This document shows, piece by piece, positions 23,559 to 33,106 of a stretch of DNA of 64,000 nt. The notes under the pieces were generated by a model. It had not been told where the DNA came from and ran no database searches. It was given only the letters and a program-made list of their open reading frames with translations. How positions within the stretch are numbered: position 1 is the first letter of the stretch; each line of letters opens with the position of its first letter. The stretch lies in assembly GCA_910577645.1 (NCBI GenBank), contig CAJTOL010000018.1, positions 1 through 64,000 on the forward strand. Direction: 5' to 3'. The stretch comes from an uncultured Lachnospiraceae bacterium. Its GTDB lineage: Bacteria > Bacillota > Clostridia > Lachnospirales > Lachnospiraceae. Made by a program: the position numbers and the translations under genes.

Positions 23559-25304
23559 ATGGGAGACAGAAAGACGGCCGCACCCAGCCAGTGGATGGTA
23601 CAGACCAAACGGGCGGACTTTTCCGGCATTGCACAAAAATACGGCATCAGCCCGGTTACGGCCCGGATTATTCGAAACCGGGGAGTAGTGGAGGATGAGG
23701 ATATCCGAAAGTATTTATCCGGAACTCTTGAGGATATGTATAGCCCATGGCTGCTTCCGGATATGGATAAGGCGGCGGCCATTATAAAACAGAAGGCAGA
23801 GGAAAAGGCTTCCATACGGGTAGTGGGGGACTATGACATTGACGGAGTGTGCTCTACTTATATTCTTCTTACCGCTTTAAAGGAGATAGGGGCCCGGGGG
23901 GACTACCGGATCCCTGACAGGATAAAGGACGGGTACGGGATTAATGAGGCCATTATCCGCCAGGCGGCGGAAGACGGAATCGATACAATTTTAACCTGTG
24001 ACAACGGCATTGCCGCCGGGGAACAGATTGCCCTGGCAAAGGAGCTGGGGATGACAGTCATTGTTACGGATCACCACGACATCCAAAGGTCAGAGGAGGA
24101 AAAAGACATCCTTCCTCCGGCAGACGCAGTAGTAAATCCCAAGCGTCAGGACAGCAGATATCCATATCCGGATATCTGCGGCGGCATGGTGGCGTATAAG
24201 CTGATGAGGGCTCTGTATGAGATATGCGCCATTCCGCTGGAAAAGTGGGAAAATATGCTGGAATTTGCCGCCGTTGCCACAGTTGGAGATGTGATGAAGC
24301 TTCAGGACGAAAACCGGATTGCAGTGAAGGCCGGACTTAAGCAAATTGCTTATTCCGCTAATCCGGGCCTTAGGAGCCTGATTGAAAAAAATAATTTGGA
24401 TCCAAAGGCCCTGACAGCCTACCATATCGGGTTTGTTATCGGGCCGTGTTTAAATGCCGGAGGCCGCCTGCAGACTGCCAGACTGGCATTAGAGCTTCTT
24501 CTGGCAGAAGAAAAGGAAAAAGCGGACAAGCTGGCAGATGAGCTGAAGGAGCTGAACGAACAGCGGAAGGATATGACGCTTAAAGGGACGGCAGAGGCTG
24601 TGGAACAGGTGGAAAAGTATTATCGGAAAGATAAGATTCTGGTAGTATTTCTTCCGGAATGTCATGAGTCTCTGGCAGGCATTGTGGCCGGACGTTTAAG
24701 AGAGCAGTACCAGAAGCCTGCCATTGTATTGACCAGGGCAGAGGAGGGAGTAAAGGGGTCCGGGCGATCCATTGAGGCCTACCATATGTTTGAAGGGCTG
24801 GTGGAGGTAAAGGATTTGCTTGCCAGGTTCGGCGGACATCCTATGGCGGCAGGGCTGTCCCTTGCGGAGGAGAATGTGGCAGAGCTTCGCAGCCGACTTA
24901 ACGAAAATGCCAGGCTGAAAGAGGAGGATTTTATCCGTAAGGTGTGGATTGACGTACCTATGCCTGTGGAATACATAAACGAATCCTTTATACAGGAGCT
25001 GGAGCTTTTAGAGCCTTTTGGAAACGGCAATGAAAAGCCTCAGTTTGCCCAAAAAGATATGACAGTTCGAAGCATCCGGGTATTGGGGAGAAACCGCAAT
25101 GCGGTGAAACTTTCCCTGGCAGACCCCAAAGGTTTTGTCATAGATGCCATGATATTCGGCGACGGAGACAGCTTTGTTGAAGAAATGGGAGATCGGAATA
25201 TTATGGATGTTATCTACTACCCTGCAGTTAATGAGTATAATGGAAACCGGACTTTGCAGATTGTGATTAAAGAGTATCGCTTTTCTAAAAAGTCTGAAAA
25301 ATAA
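23559..25304 (+). CDS. recJ: Single-stranded-DNA-specific exonuclease RecJ
   Basis: A 581-residue 5'-3' exonuclease acting in recombination and repair. The DHH phosphoesterase motifs are VVGDYDIDGVCSTY (about 88-101), the CDNG stretch, and TDHHD near 168. The DHHA1 domain contains GSGRSIEAYHMFEGL and RFGGHPMAAGLSL, and an OB-fold region is near the C-terminus (MTVRSIRVLGRNRNAVKLSL). The length is typical of clostridial RecJ. The start is ATG with GAGAGGA upstream, about 50 bases after the HAMP protein gene, so it may share its transcript. Confidence 0.93.
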   Translation: MGDRKTAAPSQWMVQTKRADFSGIAQKYGISPVTARIIRNRGVVEDEDIRKYLSGTLEDMYSPWLLPDMDKAAAIIKQKAEEKASIRVVGDYDIDGVCSTYILLTALKEIGARGDYRIPDRIKDGYGINEAIIRQAAEDGIDTILTCDNGIAAGEQIALAKELGMTVIVTDHHDIQRSEEEKDILPPADAVVNPKRQDSRYPYPDICGGMVAYKLMRALYEICAIPLEKWENMLEFAAVATVGDVMKLQDENRIAVKAGLKQIAYSANPGLRSLIEKNNLDPKALTAYHIGFVIGPCLNAGGRLQTARLALELLLAEEKEKADKLADELKELNEQRKDMTLKGTAEAVEQVEKYYRKDKILVVFLPECHESLAGIVAGRLREQYQKPAIVLTRAEEGVKGSGRSIEAYHMFEGLVEVKDLLARFGGHPMAAGLSLAEENVAELRSRLNENARLKEEDFIRKVWIDVPMPVEYINESFIQELELLEPFGNGNEKPQFAQKDMTVRSIRVLGRNRNAVKLSLADPKGFVIDAMIFGDGDSFVEEMGDRNIMDVIYYPAVNEYNGNRTLQIVIKEYRFSKKSEK

Positions 25305-25334
25305 TAAGACGACAATAACAGGAGGAAAAGGAAC

Positions 25335-26582
25335 ATGGTCAATGAAGTAATGAAATTTTTAAGCAGCCAGGATCCGGAGGTAGGCAGCGCTGTAGAAAAA
25401 GAGTGTGCCCGTCAGAGAAGGAATCTGGAGCTGATTGCATCCGAAAACATTGTATCTGAAGCAGTTATGATGGCAATGGGGACGGTGCTTACCAACAAAT
25501 ATGCAGAAGGCTATCCTGGCAAGCGCTATTATGGCGGCTGCGAGGTGGTGGATCAGGTGGAGACCATCGCGATTGAGCGGGCCAAAAAGCTGTTTGGCTG
25601 CGATTATGCCAATGTACAGCCACACTCCGGCGCACAGGCCAATATGGCGGTATTCGTGGCAATGCTAAAGCCTGGCGATACGGTTATGGGAATGAACCTG
25701 GATCACGGCGGCCACCTTACCCACGGAAGCCCTGTAAACTTTTCCGGCCTTTATTTTAATATCGTTCCTTATGGCGTAAATGATCAGGGATTTATTGATT
25801 ATGATGAAATGGAGCATTTGGCAGTAGAGCACAAGCCCAAATTGATTGTGGCAGGAGCCAGCGCTTATGGACGTACCATTGATTTTAAGCGTTTCCGGGA
25901 GGCAGCTGACAAGGCAGGGGCGTACCTGATGGTAGATATGGCCCACATTGCCGGCCTGGTGGCTGCAGGCCTTCATCCCAGCCCCATTCCCTATGCAGAC
26001 GTGGTGACCACCACCACCCATAAGACCTTAAGAGGCCCCAGAGGCGGTATGATTCTGGCCAATAAAGAAGCGGCGGAAAAGTTTAACTTCAACAAGGCTA
26101 TTTTCCCTGGCACCCAGGGAGGCCCCTTAGAGCATGTTATTGCAGGGAAGGCCGTATGCTTTGGCGAGGCATTAAAGCCGGAATTTAAAGAGTATCAGGC
26201 TCAGGTAATAAAAAATGCCAGAGCATTGGCGGCAGCACTGGAAAAGCAGGGATTTCAGGTTCTTACCGGAGGAACCGACAACCATCTGATGCTGGTAGAT
26301 TTAAGAGGCATGGAGGTAACCGGAAAAGAGCTGCAGAACCGCTGCGATGAGGTTTATATTACTTTAAACAAAAATGCAGTTCCCAACGATCCCAGAAGCC
26401 CCTTTGTCACCTCCGGCGTCCGTATCGGCACCCCGGCTGTTACCTCCAGAGGACTGGTGGAAGAAGACATGGACAAGATTGCAGAATGTATCTGGCTGGC
26501 GGCTACAGACTTTGAGGCCAAAGCAGACTATATCCGGGCAGAAGTTACCAAGATCTGCGAAAAGTACCCCATTTACCAATAG
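25335..26582 (+). CDS. glyA: Serine hydroxymethyltransferase
   Basis: A 415-residue PLP enzyme that converts serine and tetrahydrofolate to glycine and methylene-tetrahydrofolate, the main source of one-carbon units. Signatures are LELIASENIVSEAVMMAMG, the NKYAEGYPGKRYYGGC substrate loop and the PLP-lysine motif TTTTHKTLRGPRGG near residue 230. The length is normal. GGAGG lies ten bases before the ATG, 30 bases behind recJ. A strong terminator follows. Confidence 0.96.
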   Translation: MVNEVMKFLSSQDPEVGSAVEKECARQRRNLELIASENIVSEAVMMAMGTVLTNKYAEGYPGKRYYGGCEVVDQVETIAIERAKKLFGCDYANVQPHSGAQANMAVFVAMLKPGDTVMGMNLDHGGHLTHGSPVNFSGLYFNIVPYGVNDQGFIDYDEMEHLAVEHKPKLIVAGASAYGRTIDFKRFREAADKAGAYLMVDMAHIAGLVAAGLHPSPIPYADVVTTTTHKTLRGPRGGMILANKEAAEKFNFNKAIFPGTQGGPLEHVIAGKAVCFGEALKPEFKEYQAQVIKNARALAAALEKQGFQVLTGGTDNHLMLVDLRGMEVTGKELQNRCDEVYITLNKNAVPNDPRSPFVTSGVRIGTPAVTSRGLVEEDMDKIAECIWLAATDFEAKADYIRAEVTKICEKYPIYQ

Positions 26583-26600
26583 AATATCAGAGCTCTATAA

Positions 26601-26656
26601 AGGGACTTCCTATTAGCGAAAATTAACGGACAGCGCTAATAGAAAGTCCCTGTTTT
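26601..26656. terminator. Bidirectional terminator of glyA and the dehydratase activase
   Basis: Arms 26601-26618 and 26634-26651 pair over AGGGACTT and CTATTAGCG with one mismatch, followed by a T-rich tract. It sits between convergent genes. Confidence 0.85.
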
Positions 26657-26660
26657 ATTT

Positions 26661-29600
26661 TTAAGAAGATAAGCTTGCTGCCGCCATATTGGCGGCTGTG
26701 CCGGCATCCTGCCTGTCAGGACTGTCTTTGCCGGGACTTGCGGCTCCTCCATCAGGCCCTTTGTCTGGATCCGGCTGCCGAAGGGTCTTTTTGTTTAAAT
26801 TCTTCTGAGCAGTGGCCAGCATAAGCTTGATACGGTTTAACTGGTTTACCTCGCTGGCGCCGGGGTCATAGTCCACAGCAATAATATTAGACGCAGGATA
26901 GCTGCGGCGCAGCTCTTTGATTACCCCCTTGCCTACAATATGATTGGGCAGACAGCCAAAAGGCTGAGCACAGACAATATTTTCCACACCACTGTGAATC
27001 AACTCCAACATTTCTCCGGTAAGAAACCAACCTTCTCCGGTCTGATTACCCAGAGACACAAACTCTTTGGCCATATCTGCCAGATCCCGGATATTGGCAG
27101 GAGGATTAAAATGACGGCTCTGTTCCAGTTCCTTTCTGGCGCTTTTGCGGAGATACTCCAATAAAGCAATTGCCATATTGGAAAGCCGGGCAGAAGAACG
27201 CTTGCCGCCTAAGTGGTCGGCCTTAAAATTACTGTTATAGAAACAATATAGAAGGAAATCCATTAAATCCGGCATTACCGCTTCAGCGCCTTCCGCCTCT
27301 AAAAGCTCTACAAGGCGGTTATTGGCCAGGGGAGAGAACTTTACTAAAATCTCTCCTACAATACCGACCCGGGGCTTTTTCACAACCCGCCTGGGCAGGT
27401 TATCAAAATCCTGGATAATGCCTCTTAAATTCCGGCCAAATTCAATCATAGACAGAGTGCGTTTAGACAGAGAAGCAATGCAGCGCTTTTTCCACTTGTC
27501 ATGGAGCTCGTCAGCGCTTCCGGTTATGGCCTCATAAGGTCTGGTGGCGTAAAGCACCCGCATAAATACATCGCCGTAGACAATGGCCTGCATGGCTTTT
27601 GTCACCAGAGGCAGAGTTATGGTAAAGCCCGGATTGGTCTCCATGCCGTTGGCATTTACGGAGATAACCGGAATCTGTTCCATCCCTGCCTTTTCCAAAG
27701 CCCTGCGGATAAAGCCGATATAGTTGGAGGCACGGCAGCCGCCGCCGGTCTGGGTCATAAAGACAGCGGTATGATTTAAATCATACTGGCCGGAAAGCAG
27801 GGCGTCCATGATTTGGCCAATGACAATAAGGGACGGGTAGCAGGCATCGTTGTTGACGTATTGAAGCCCCACATCCACGGCATTGCGGTTGTGATTCTGG
27901 AGGATCTGAATCCGGTAGCCGAAGGAGCGGATGGCCGGTTCCAGCAAATCAAAATGAATAGGCGACATTTGAGGGCACAGGATAGTATAATCCTTTTTCA
28001 TACTCTTAGTGAACACCCGGCGGTTGTAGGAGCTGGCGACAATTTTCCTGCTGTAATGCCTCTGCTCCCGGACTCTTAATGCGGCGATCAGGGAACGGAT
28101 CCGGATTCGGGCAGCCCCTAAATTGTTGACCTCATCAATCTTTAAAACTGTGTAAATCTTACCGGATTTGGTAAGAATATCATTAACCTGATCCGCGGTT
28201 ACTGCATCCAGGCCGCACCCAAAAGAATTTAACTGGATTAAATCCAGAATATTGCTGCTTTTTACGTAGCTGGCAGCGTGGTAGAGGCGGGAGTGGTACA
28301 TCCATTGATCCGTGACCATTAAAGGGCGCTCTACTCTGGCAAGGTGGGATATCGAATCCTCCGTAAGGACTGCAAAGCCATAGGAGGCGATGAGATCCGG
28401 AATGCCATGGTGAATCTCCGGATCAATATGGTAGGGCCGGCCGGCTAAAACAATACCCCGTTTTTTGTGTTCCTTTAACCAGGCAATGGTTTCCTCGCCT
28501 TTTTTCTCTATATCCCGGCGGGACGCTAACAGCTCATCCCAGGCCAGATGGGCCGCCCGCTCCACCTCTGCGGCAGTTACAGGAACAAAAAAACCGGATT
28601 CCGGGCCAAACTCCTTTACAAATTCTTCTGTCAGGGCTTTGGTGAGGACTTCCTCATTGGTAAAGGCCAGGAAAGGATTTAAAAAGCGGACATGGTTTTC
28701 CTCAAGCTCTTCCATATTGTTTTTAATGTTCTCCGCATAGGAGGTAACCATGGGGCAGTTATAATGATTGCCTGCATCCGGCGTTTCATTGCGCTCATAG
28801 GGGATACACGGGTAAAAAATCAACCGGATTCCCTGCTTAATAAGCCAGTTAACATGGCCATGGGCCAGCTTAGCCGGATAACACTCGGATTCACTGGGAA
28901 TGGATTCAATACCCAGTTCATAGAGCCTGCGGGTAGACTGGGGAGATAATACGGCAGAAAATCCCAGCTCCTTAAAAAACACGGCCCAGAAGGGGTAGTT
29001 CTCATACATGTTTAAAACTCTGGGGATACCTACCACGCCCCGGGGAGCTATATCCAGGGTAAGAGGCTGGTAATCAAACATCCGCCTGTACTTATACTCA
29101 AATAAATTGGGGATTTCTTTCTTCTTTTTCTCCTGGCCCAAGCCTCGTTCACACCGGTTGCCGGACACAAAACGGCGTCCTCCGCCGAACTGGTTAACCG
29201 TCAGGACACAGTTGTTGGTACAGCCTTTGCACCGGGTCATGGCGGTGGTATACTTAAGGCTCAGAATTTTATCCAAAGAGAGCATGGAAGAACCTTTGGC
29301 GGCATCAAATCGCTCTCTTGCAATGAGGGCGGCGCCAAAGGCGCCCATAATACCGGCAATATCCGGGCGGATAGCATTACAGCCTGCGATCTTTTCAAAG
29401 CTTCGGAGAACTGCGTCATTATAAAAAGTACCGCCCTGAACTACCACATGAGCTCCCAAATCAGAGGCAGAGGCAATTTTAATAACCTTAAACAAGGCAT
29501 TTTTGATGACAGAATAAGCCAGACCGGCAGAGATGTCGGCTACGCTGGCTCCTTCTTTCTGGGCCTGCTTCACATTAGAGTTCATAAATACGGTGCACCG

Positions 29601-31094
29601 GGTTCCAAGGTCCGTAGGGTTCTTTGCAAACAAGGCTTCTTTGGCAAAATCCTCTACGCTGTAATTTAAGGACTTTGCAAAGGTTTCAATAAAAGAACCA
29701 CAGCCGGAGGAACAGGCCTCATTAAGCTGCACGCTGTCTACAGTACCGTCCTTGATGCGGATGCACTTCATATCCTGGCCGCCGATATCTAAAATACAGT
29801 CTACCTTTGGCTCAAAAAATGCAGCGGCATAGTAGTGGGAGATGGTTTCCACCTCCCCTTCATCCAGCATAAAAGCAGATTTAAGCAAGGCTTCGCCGTA
29901 ACCGGTGGAGCAGGACCAGGCAATCCTTGCCGTGGGGGGAAGCTGGGAATTGATTTCATCCATCGCTTCAATGGCGGTTTTTAAAGGGCTTCCGCTGTTG
30001 TTTTTATAAAAACGGTATAAAAGGCTGCCATCCTCGGCTACCAGAGCTACCTTGGTGGTGGTGGAACCGGCGTCAATGCCTAAGAAACAGTTTCCTTCAT
30101 ATGCAGATAAATCGCCGGTTTTTACACAGCTGCTTTGATGACGGCTCTGAAACCGGCCGTACTCTTCCTGGTTTTCAAACAAGGGTTCCATGCGCTTTAC
30201 TTCAAACCCCATTTCAATGCCGGAGGAAAGAAGAGAGATGAGAGAATCCAGATTGCTGGCGCCGGCGTTTTTTTCTGCGTTGATAGCCGCTCCTATGGCC
30301 GCAAACAGGTGGGAATGATCCGGCGCGATAACCTGATCCGGCCTTAAACGCAGAGTACGGATAAAAGCGGCGCGAAGCTCTGAGAGGAAATGCAAAGGGC
30401 CGCCCAGGAAGGCTACGTTACCCCGAATGGGCTTGCCGCAGGCTAAGCCGCTGATAGTCTGATTGACCACTGCTTGAAAAATAGAAGCGGCCAAGTCCTC
30501 TCTGGTAGCTCCCTCGTTGATCAGGGGCTGAATGTCCGATTTGGCGAAAACGCCGCACCGGGCTGCGATAGGATAAATGGCCTGATAGTTCTTTGCATAT
30601 TCATTTAATCCGGATGCATCTGTCTGAAGCAAAGATGCCATTTGGTCGATAAAGGATCCTGTGCCGCCGGCACAGATGCCGTTCATTCTCTGATCAATAC
30701 CGCCGGTGAAATAGATGATTTTTGCGTCCTCTCCTCCCAGCTCAATTGCCACGTCAGTCTGAGGCGCATAATCCTGAAGAGAAGAAGCCACGGCTACCAC
30801 TTCCTGGACAAAAGGAACATCCATGTGATGGGAGAGGGCTAACCCGCCGGATCCGGTAATGACCGGACGGACATCTATGGAGCCAAGCTGTTTTCTGGCC
30901 TTTTCAAGCAGCCTGGCCAGCGTTTCCTGAATATTTGCAAAATGCCGTTCATAGTCGGCAAAACGTATATGGAAATTTTCATCCAAAATTGCGATTTTAA
31001 CGGTAGTGGAACCAATGTCGATTCCAAGAGTGTGAAATAAATTCATATTTTTTGGGAGAATCCCTGCCTCCTTCGTAAAGCCTTTGGGCAACAT
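26661..31094 (-). CDS. Giant 2-hydroxyacyl-CoA dehydratase activase-like protein
   Basis: A 1477-residue protein joining two BadF/BcrA/HgdC-type ATPase modules with dehydratase-like parts. ASKHA nucleotide motifs are GIDIGSTTVK (24-33) and GIDAGSTTTK (339-348). Cysteines in NEACSSGCGSFIE match the activase [4Fe-4S] site, and a second cluster (RCKGCTNNC ... RCERG) lies near 620-650. The remainder resembles DUF2229 and HgdB-like dehydratase regions (QPFGCLPNHIVGKGVIKEL). Such proteins use ATP to push electrons to radical dehydratases, but the target of this widespread clostridial form is not established. The start at 31094 has a weak ribosome site, and 31046 is an alternative. The last 50 residues are low complexity. 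Confidence 0.85.
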   Translation of the reverse strand: MLPKGFTKEAGILPKNMNLFHTLGIDIGSTTVKIAILDENFHIRFADYERHFANIQETLARLLEKARKQLGSIDVRPVITGSGGLALSHHMDVPFVQEVVAVASSLQDYAPQTDVAIELGGEDAKIIYFTGGIDQRMNGICAGGTGSFIDQMASLLQTDASGLNEYAKNYQAIYPIAARCGVFAKSDIQPLINEGATREDLAASIFQAVVNQTISGLACGKPIRGNVAFLGGPLHFLSELRAAFIRTLRLRPDQVIAPDHSHLFAAIGAAINAEKNAGASNLDSLISLLSSGIEMGFEVKRMEPLFENQEEYGRFQSRHQSSCVKTGDLSAYEGNCFLGIDAGSTTTKVALVAEDGSLLYRFYKNNSGSPLKTAIEAMDEINSQLPPTARIAWSCSTGYGEALLKSAFMLDEGEVETISHYYAAAFFEPKVDCILDIGGQDMKCIRIKDGTVDSVQLNEACSSGCGSFIETFAKSLNYSVEDFAKEALFAKNPTDLGTRCTVFMNSNVKQAQKEGASVADISAGLAYSVIKNALFKVIKIASASDLGAHVVVQGGTFYNDAVLRSFEKIAGCNAIRPDIAGIMGAFGAALIARERFDAAKGSSMLSLDKILSLKYTTAMTRCKGCTNNCVLTVNQFGGGRRFVSGNRCERGLGQEKKKKEIPNLFEYKYRRMFDYQPLTLDIAPRGVVGIPRVLNMYENYPFWAVFFKELGFSAVLSPQSTRRLYELGIESIPSESECYPAKLAHGHVNWLIKQGIRLIFYPCIPYERNETPDAGNHYNCPMVTSYAENIKNNMEELEENHVRFLNPFLAFTNEEVLTKALTEEFVKEFGPESGFFVPVTAAEVERAAHLAWDELLASRRDIEKKGEETIAWLKEHKKRGIVLAGRPYHIDPEIHHGIPDLIASYGFAVLTEDSISHLARVERPLMVTDQWMYHSRLYHAASYVKSSNILDLIQLNSFGCGLDAVTADQVNDILTKSGKIYTVLKIDEVNNLGAARIRIRSLIAALRVREQRHYSRKIVASSYNRRVFTKSMKKDYTILCPQMSPIHFDLLEPAIRSFGYRIQILQNHNRNAVDVGLQYVNNDACYPSLIVIGQIMDALLSGQYDLNHTAVFMTQTGGGCRASNYIGFIRRALEKAGMEQIPVISVNANGMETNPGFTITLPLVTKAMQAIVYGDVFMRVLYATRPYEAITGSADELHDKWKKRCIASLSKRTLSMIEFGRNLRGIIQDFDNLPRRVVKKPRVGIVGEILVKFSPLANNRLVELLEAEGAEAVMPDLMDFLLYCFYNSNFKADHLGGKRSSARLSNMAIALLEYLRKSARKELEQSRHFNPPANIRDLADMAKEFVSLGNQTGEGWFLTGEMLELIHSGVENIVCAQPFGCLPNHIVGKGVIKELRRSYPASNIIAVDYDPGASEVNQLNRIKLMLATAQKNLNKKTLRQPDPDKGPDGGAASPGKDSPDRQDAGTAANMAAASLSS

Positions 31095-31205
31095 TCCACT
31101 TTAGTCTAGCATAAAAAAGAAAAGAATACAATTAGTAGCTTCTGTTAAAAATCTGTAAAGAATATATAAAGATTTTGGGCGGTTGTGGGAAATCCAGCAA
31201 TTTGT

Positions 31206-31234
31206 TTGACAAACAACATGGCGGTTAGTATAAT
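31206..31234 (+). promoter_or_regulatory. Promoter of corA
   Basis: Consensus TTGACA (31206-31211), a 17-base spacer and perfect TATAAT (31229-31234), about 48 bases before the corA start. Confidence 0.85.
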
Positions 31235-31282
31235 GATAAAAGTGTTAGAATGGGTAAAATAGGCAGGAAAAGGGGGAGCGGC

Positions 31283-32224
31283 ATGATTCAGATTTTTAAG
31301 ACCGATGAAGGTGTTGTACGTCAAACGGACGAGATTGAGCTGAATTCCTGGATTGCACTGACGGATCCCACAGCTGCTGAGATTTTGGAGATTGCAGATA
31401 CATTCCAAATTGAACCGGATCACCTAAGGGCTCCTCTGGATGAGGAAGAGCGTTCCCGTTTAGAGGTGGAGGAAAACTATTCCCTGGTATTGGTGGATAT
31501 CCCTTCTATTGAAGAGAGAAACGGCAAAGACTGGTATGTGACTATCCCTATCGGAATTATTATGACCAGCACCAACATTATTACGGTATGTCTGGAAGAA
31601 ACCCCGGTGCTTAATGCATTTATGGACGGACGGGTCAGGGATTTCCATACCTATATGAAAACCCGGTTTATCCTGCAGGTTCTCTACAAAAATGCTTCCC
31701 TTTACCTTCAGTATCTGCGGGTGATTGAGAAAAAAAGCGAGGTTATTGAGAAGAAGCTTCACAAATCTCAGAAGAACCAGGAACTTATCGAGCTTTTGGA
31801 GCTGGAAAAATCCCTTTTATATTTTACCACCTCCCTCCGCTCTAATGAGGTAGTTTTGGAGAAGCTGATGAGGAGCGAGAGAATTAAAAAATATCCGGAG
31901 GATACGGAGCTTCTGGAGGATGTTATCATTGAGAATAAGCAGGCCATTGAGATGGCAAATATTTACAGCGGCATCTTAGGCGGCACCATGGACACCTTTG
32001 CCTCCGTAATCTCCAACAACCAGAATCTGGTTATGAAATTTCTTACCACAGTAACTATCGTCATGTCTGTCCCCACTATGATATCCAGCTTTTACGGCAT
32101 GAATGTTAATTCTCAGGGGATGCCTTTTGCGGCAAGCCCTTACGGATTTTCTATTATTATCGGTTGTTCGGCGCTGATTTGCCTGATAATTGCCTGGATT
32201 TTTTCAAAAAAGGATTTATTTTAA
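31283..32224 (+). CDS. corA: CorA-family divalent cation (Mg2+) transporter
   Basis: A 313-residue channel subunit with a large cytoplasmic N-terminal domain, a long helix (residues about 140-240, rich in Lys and Glu) and two C-terminal membrane helices. The pore signature YGMN occurs near residue 272, followed by the loop NSQGMPFAASPYG. CorA pentamers pass Mg2+ and sometimes Co2+ or Ni2+. I start at the ATG at 31283, five bases after GGGGGAG, rather than 11 codons upstream. It is followed after 14 bases by the rhomboid-like gene. Confidence 0.92.
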   Translation: MIQIFKTDEGVVRQTDEIELNSWIALTDPTAAEILEIADTFQIEPDHLRAPLDEEERSRLEVEENYSLVLVDIPSIEERNGKDWYVTIPIGIIMTSTNIITVCLEETPVLNAFMDGRVRDFHTYMKTRFILQVLYKNASLYLQYLRVIEKKSEVIEKKLHKSQKNQELIELLELEKSLLYFTTSLRSNEVVLEKLMRSERIKKYPEDTELLEDVIIENKQAIEMANIYSGILGGTMDTFASVISNNQNLVMKFLTTVTIVMSVPTMISSFYGMNVNSQGMPFAASPYGFSIIIGCSALICLIIAWIFSKKDLF

Positions 32225-32238
32225 AACAGGAGAATTCA

Positions 32239-33057
32239 ATGAAATTTTTTTATAAGCTGGAGCGCAAGTATGGGAAATACGCAATTCCTAATTTAATGCA
32301 GTATATAGTGGTTCTCTATGGAGCAGGATTGATTATCTCTTTGTGGAATCCCTGGATTTATACAAGGTATCTGGCTCTCAACGGCAAGGCTATTCTCCAT
32401 GGCCAGATCTGGAGGATCGTTACCTTCCTCTGTTACCCGCCGGTTTCCGGAATCTTTTTTGGGATTCTGGCCCTGTATCTGTACTATTCTATGGGGCAGA
32501 CTCTGGAGCGGGTTTGGGGGGCTTTCCGGTTTAACGTGTATTTTCTGCTGGGAATTGTTGGCCATGTGCTGGCAGAAATTGTGATCACTCTGATATTCGG
32601 AGTAAGCCCTGGACTTTTGCCGGTAGCCCTTGATTTTTCACTGTTTTTCGCATTTGCCCTGACCTTTCCGGATGTGGAATTTCTTTTGATGTTCCTGATC
32701 CCTATCAAGGCCAAGTGGCTGGCAGTGGCAGAGGGAGCGGTCTACCTGTACTATTTCATTGCGGGGAACCCTATAACCAAAATCGAGATAGGTATGACCA
32801 TGGTCAATGCTATCATTTTCTTTTTGTTGACCCGGAATTACAATCGGATTAATCCCAAAGAGATAAAGAGGAAGCATGAGTTTAAAGTCCAGGCTCAGAT
32901 AAAGCCTCAGGGCAGAACCAGGCACAAATGTGCTGTGTGCGGCAGAACGGAGCAGGACGGGCCGGGAATGGAATTCCGTTACTGCTCAAAGTGTCAGGGC
33001 AGCTACGAATACTGTCAGGATCACCTGTACACGCATCAGCATGTGACAAAAGAGTGA
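32239..33057 (+). CDS. Rhomboid-like membrane protein with C-terminal zinc-finger-like tail
   Basis: A 272-residue protein with about six membrane helices arranged as in rhomboid proteins (early ILHGQIWRIVTFLCYP, then LGIVGHVLAEIV). The catalytic GxSG serine motif is not visible in the expected stretch SPGLLPVALDFSLFFAF, so it is probably an inactive rhomboid relative. After the last helix, residues about 235-270 carry CAVCGRTEQDGPGMEFRYCS, KCQGSYEYC and a His-rich end, enough ligands for one or two zinc ions. AGGAGA precedes the ATG; it lies behind corA in the same direction and is probably cotranscribed. Function unknown. Confidence 0.72.
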   Translation: MKFFYKLERKYGKYAIPNLMQYIVVLYGAGLIISLWNPWIYTRYLALNGKAILHGQIWRIVTFLCYPPVSGIFFGILALYLYYSMGQTLERVWGAFRFNVYFLLGIVGHVLAEIVITLIFGVSPGLLPVALDFSLFFAFALTFPDVEFLLMFLIPIKAKWLAVAEGAVYLYYFIAGNPITKIEIGMTMVNAIIFFLLTRNYNRINPKEIKRKHEFKVQAQIKPQGRTRHKCAVCGRTEQDGPGMEFRYCSKCQGSYEYCQDHLYTHQHVTKE

Positions 33058-33106
33058 AAACGGTATTGGCAAAATAGAAGCAGAGGAAAGTTTGGAGGAA
33101 AATGTG

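Noticed and set aside
22559..23600. Frameshifted full-length chemoreceptor
   Set aside because: The DNA after the stop leads straight to the recJ ribosome site, and no methyl-accepting domain is visible in any frame.
27501..28079. Plus-strand open frames inside the dehydratase activase gene
   Set aside because: They are antisense shadows of a long conserved gene with no ribosome sites.
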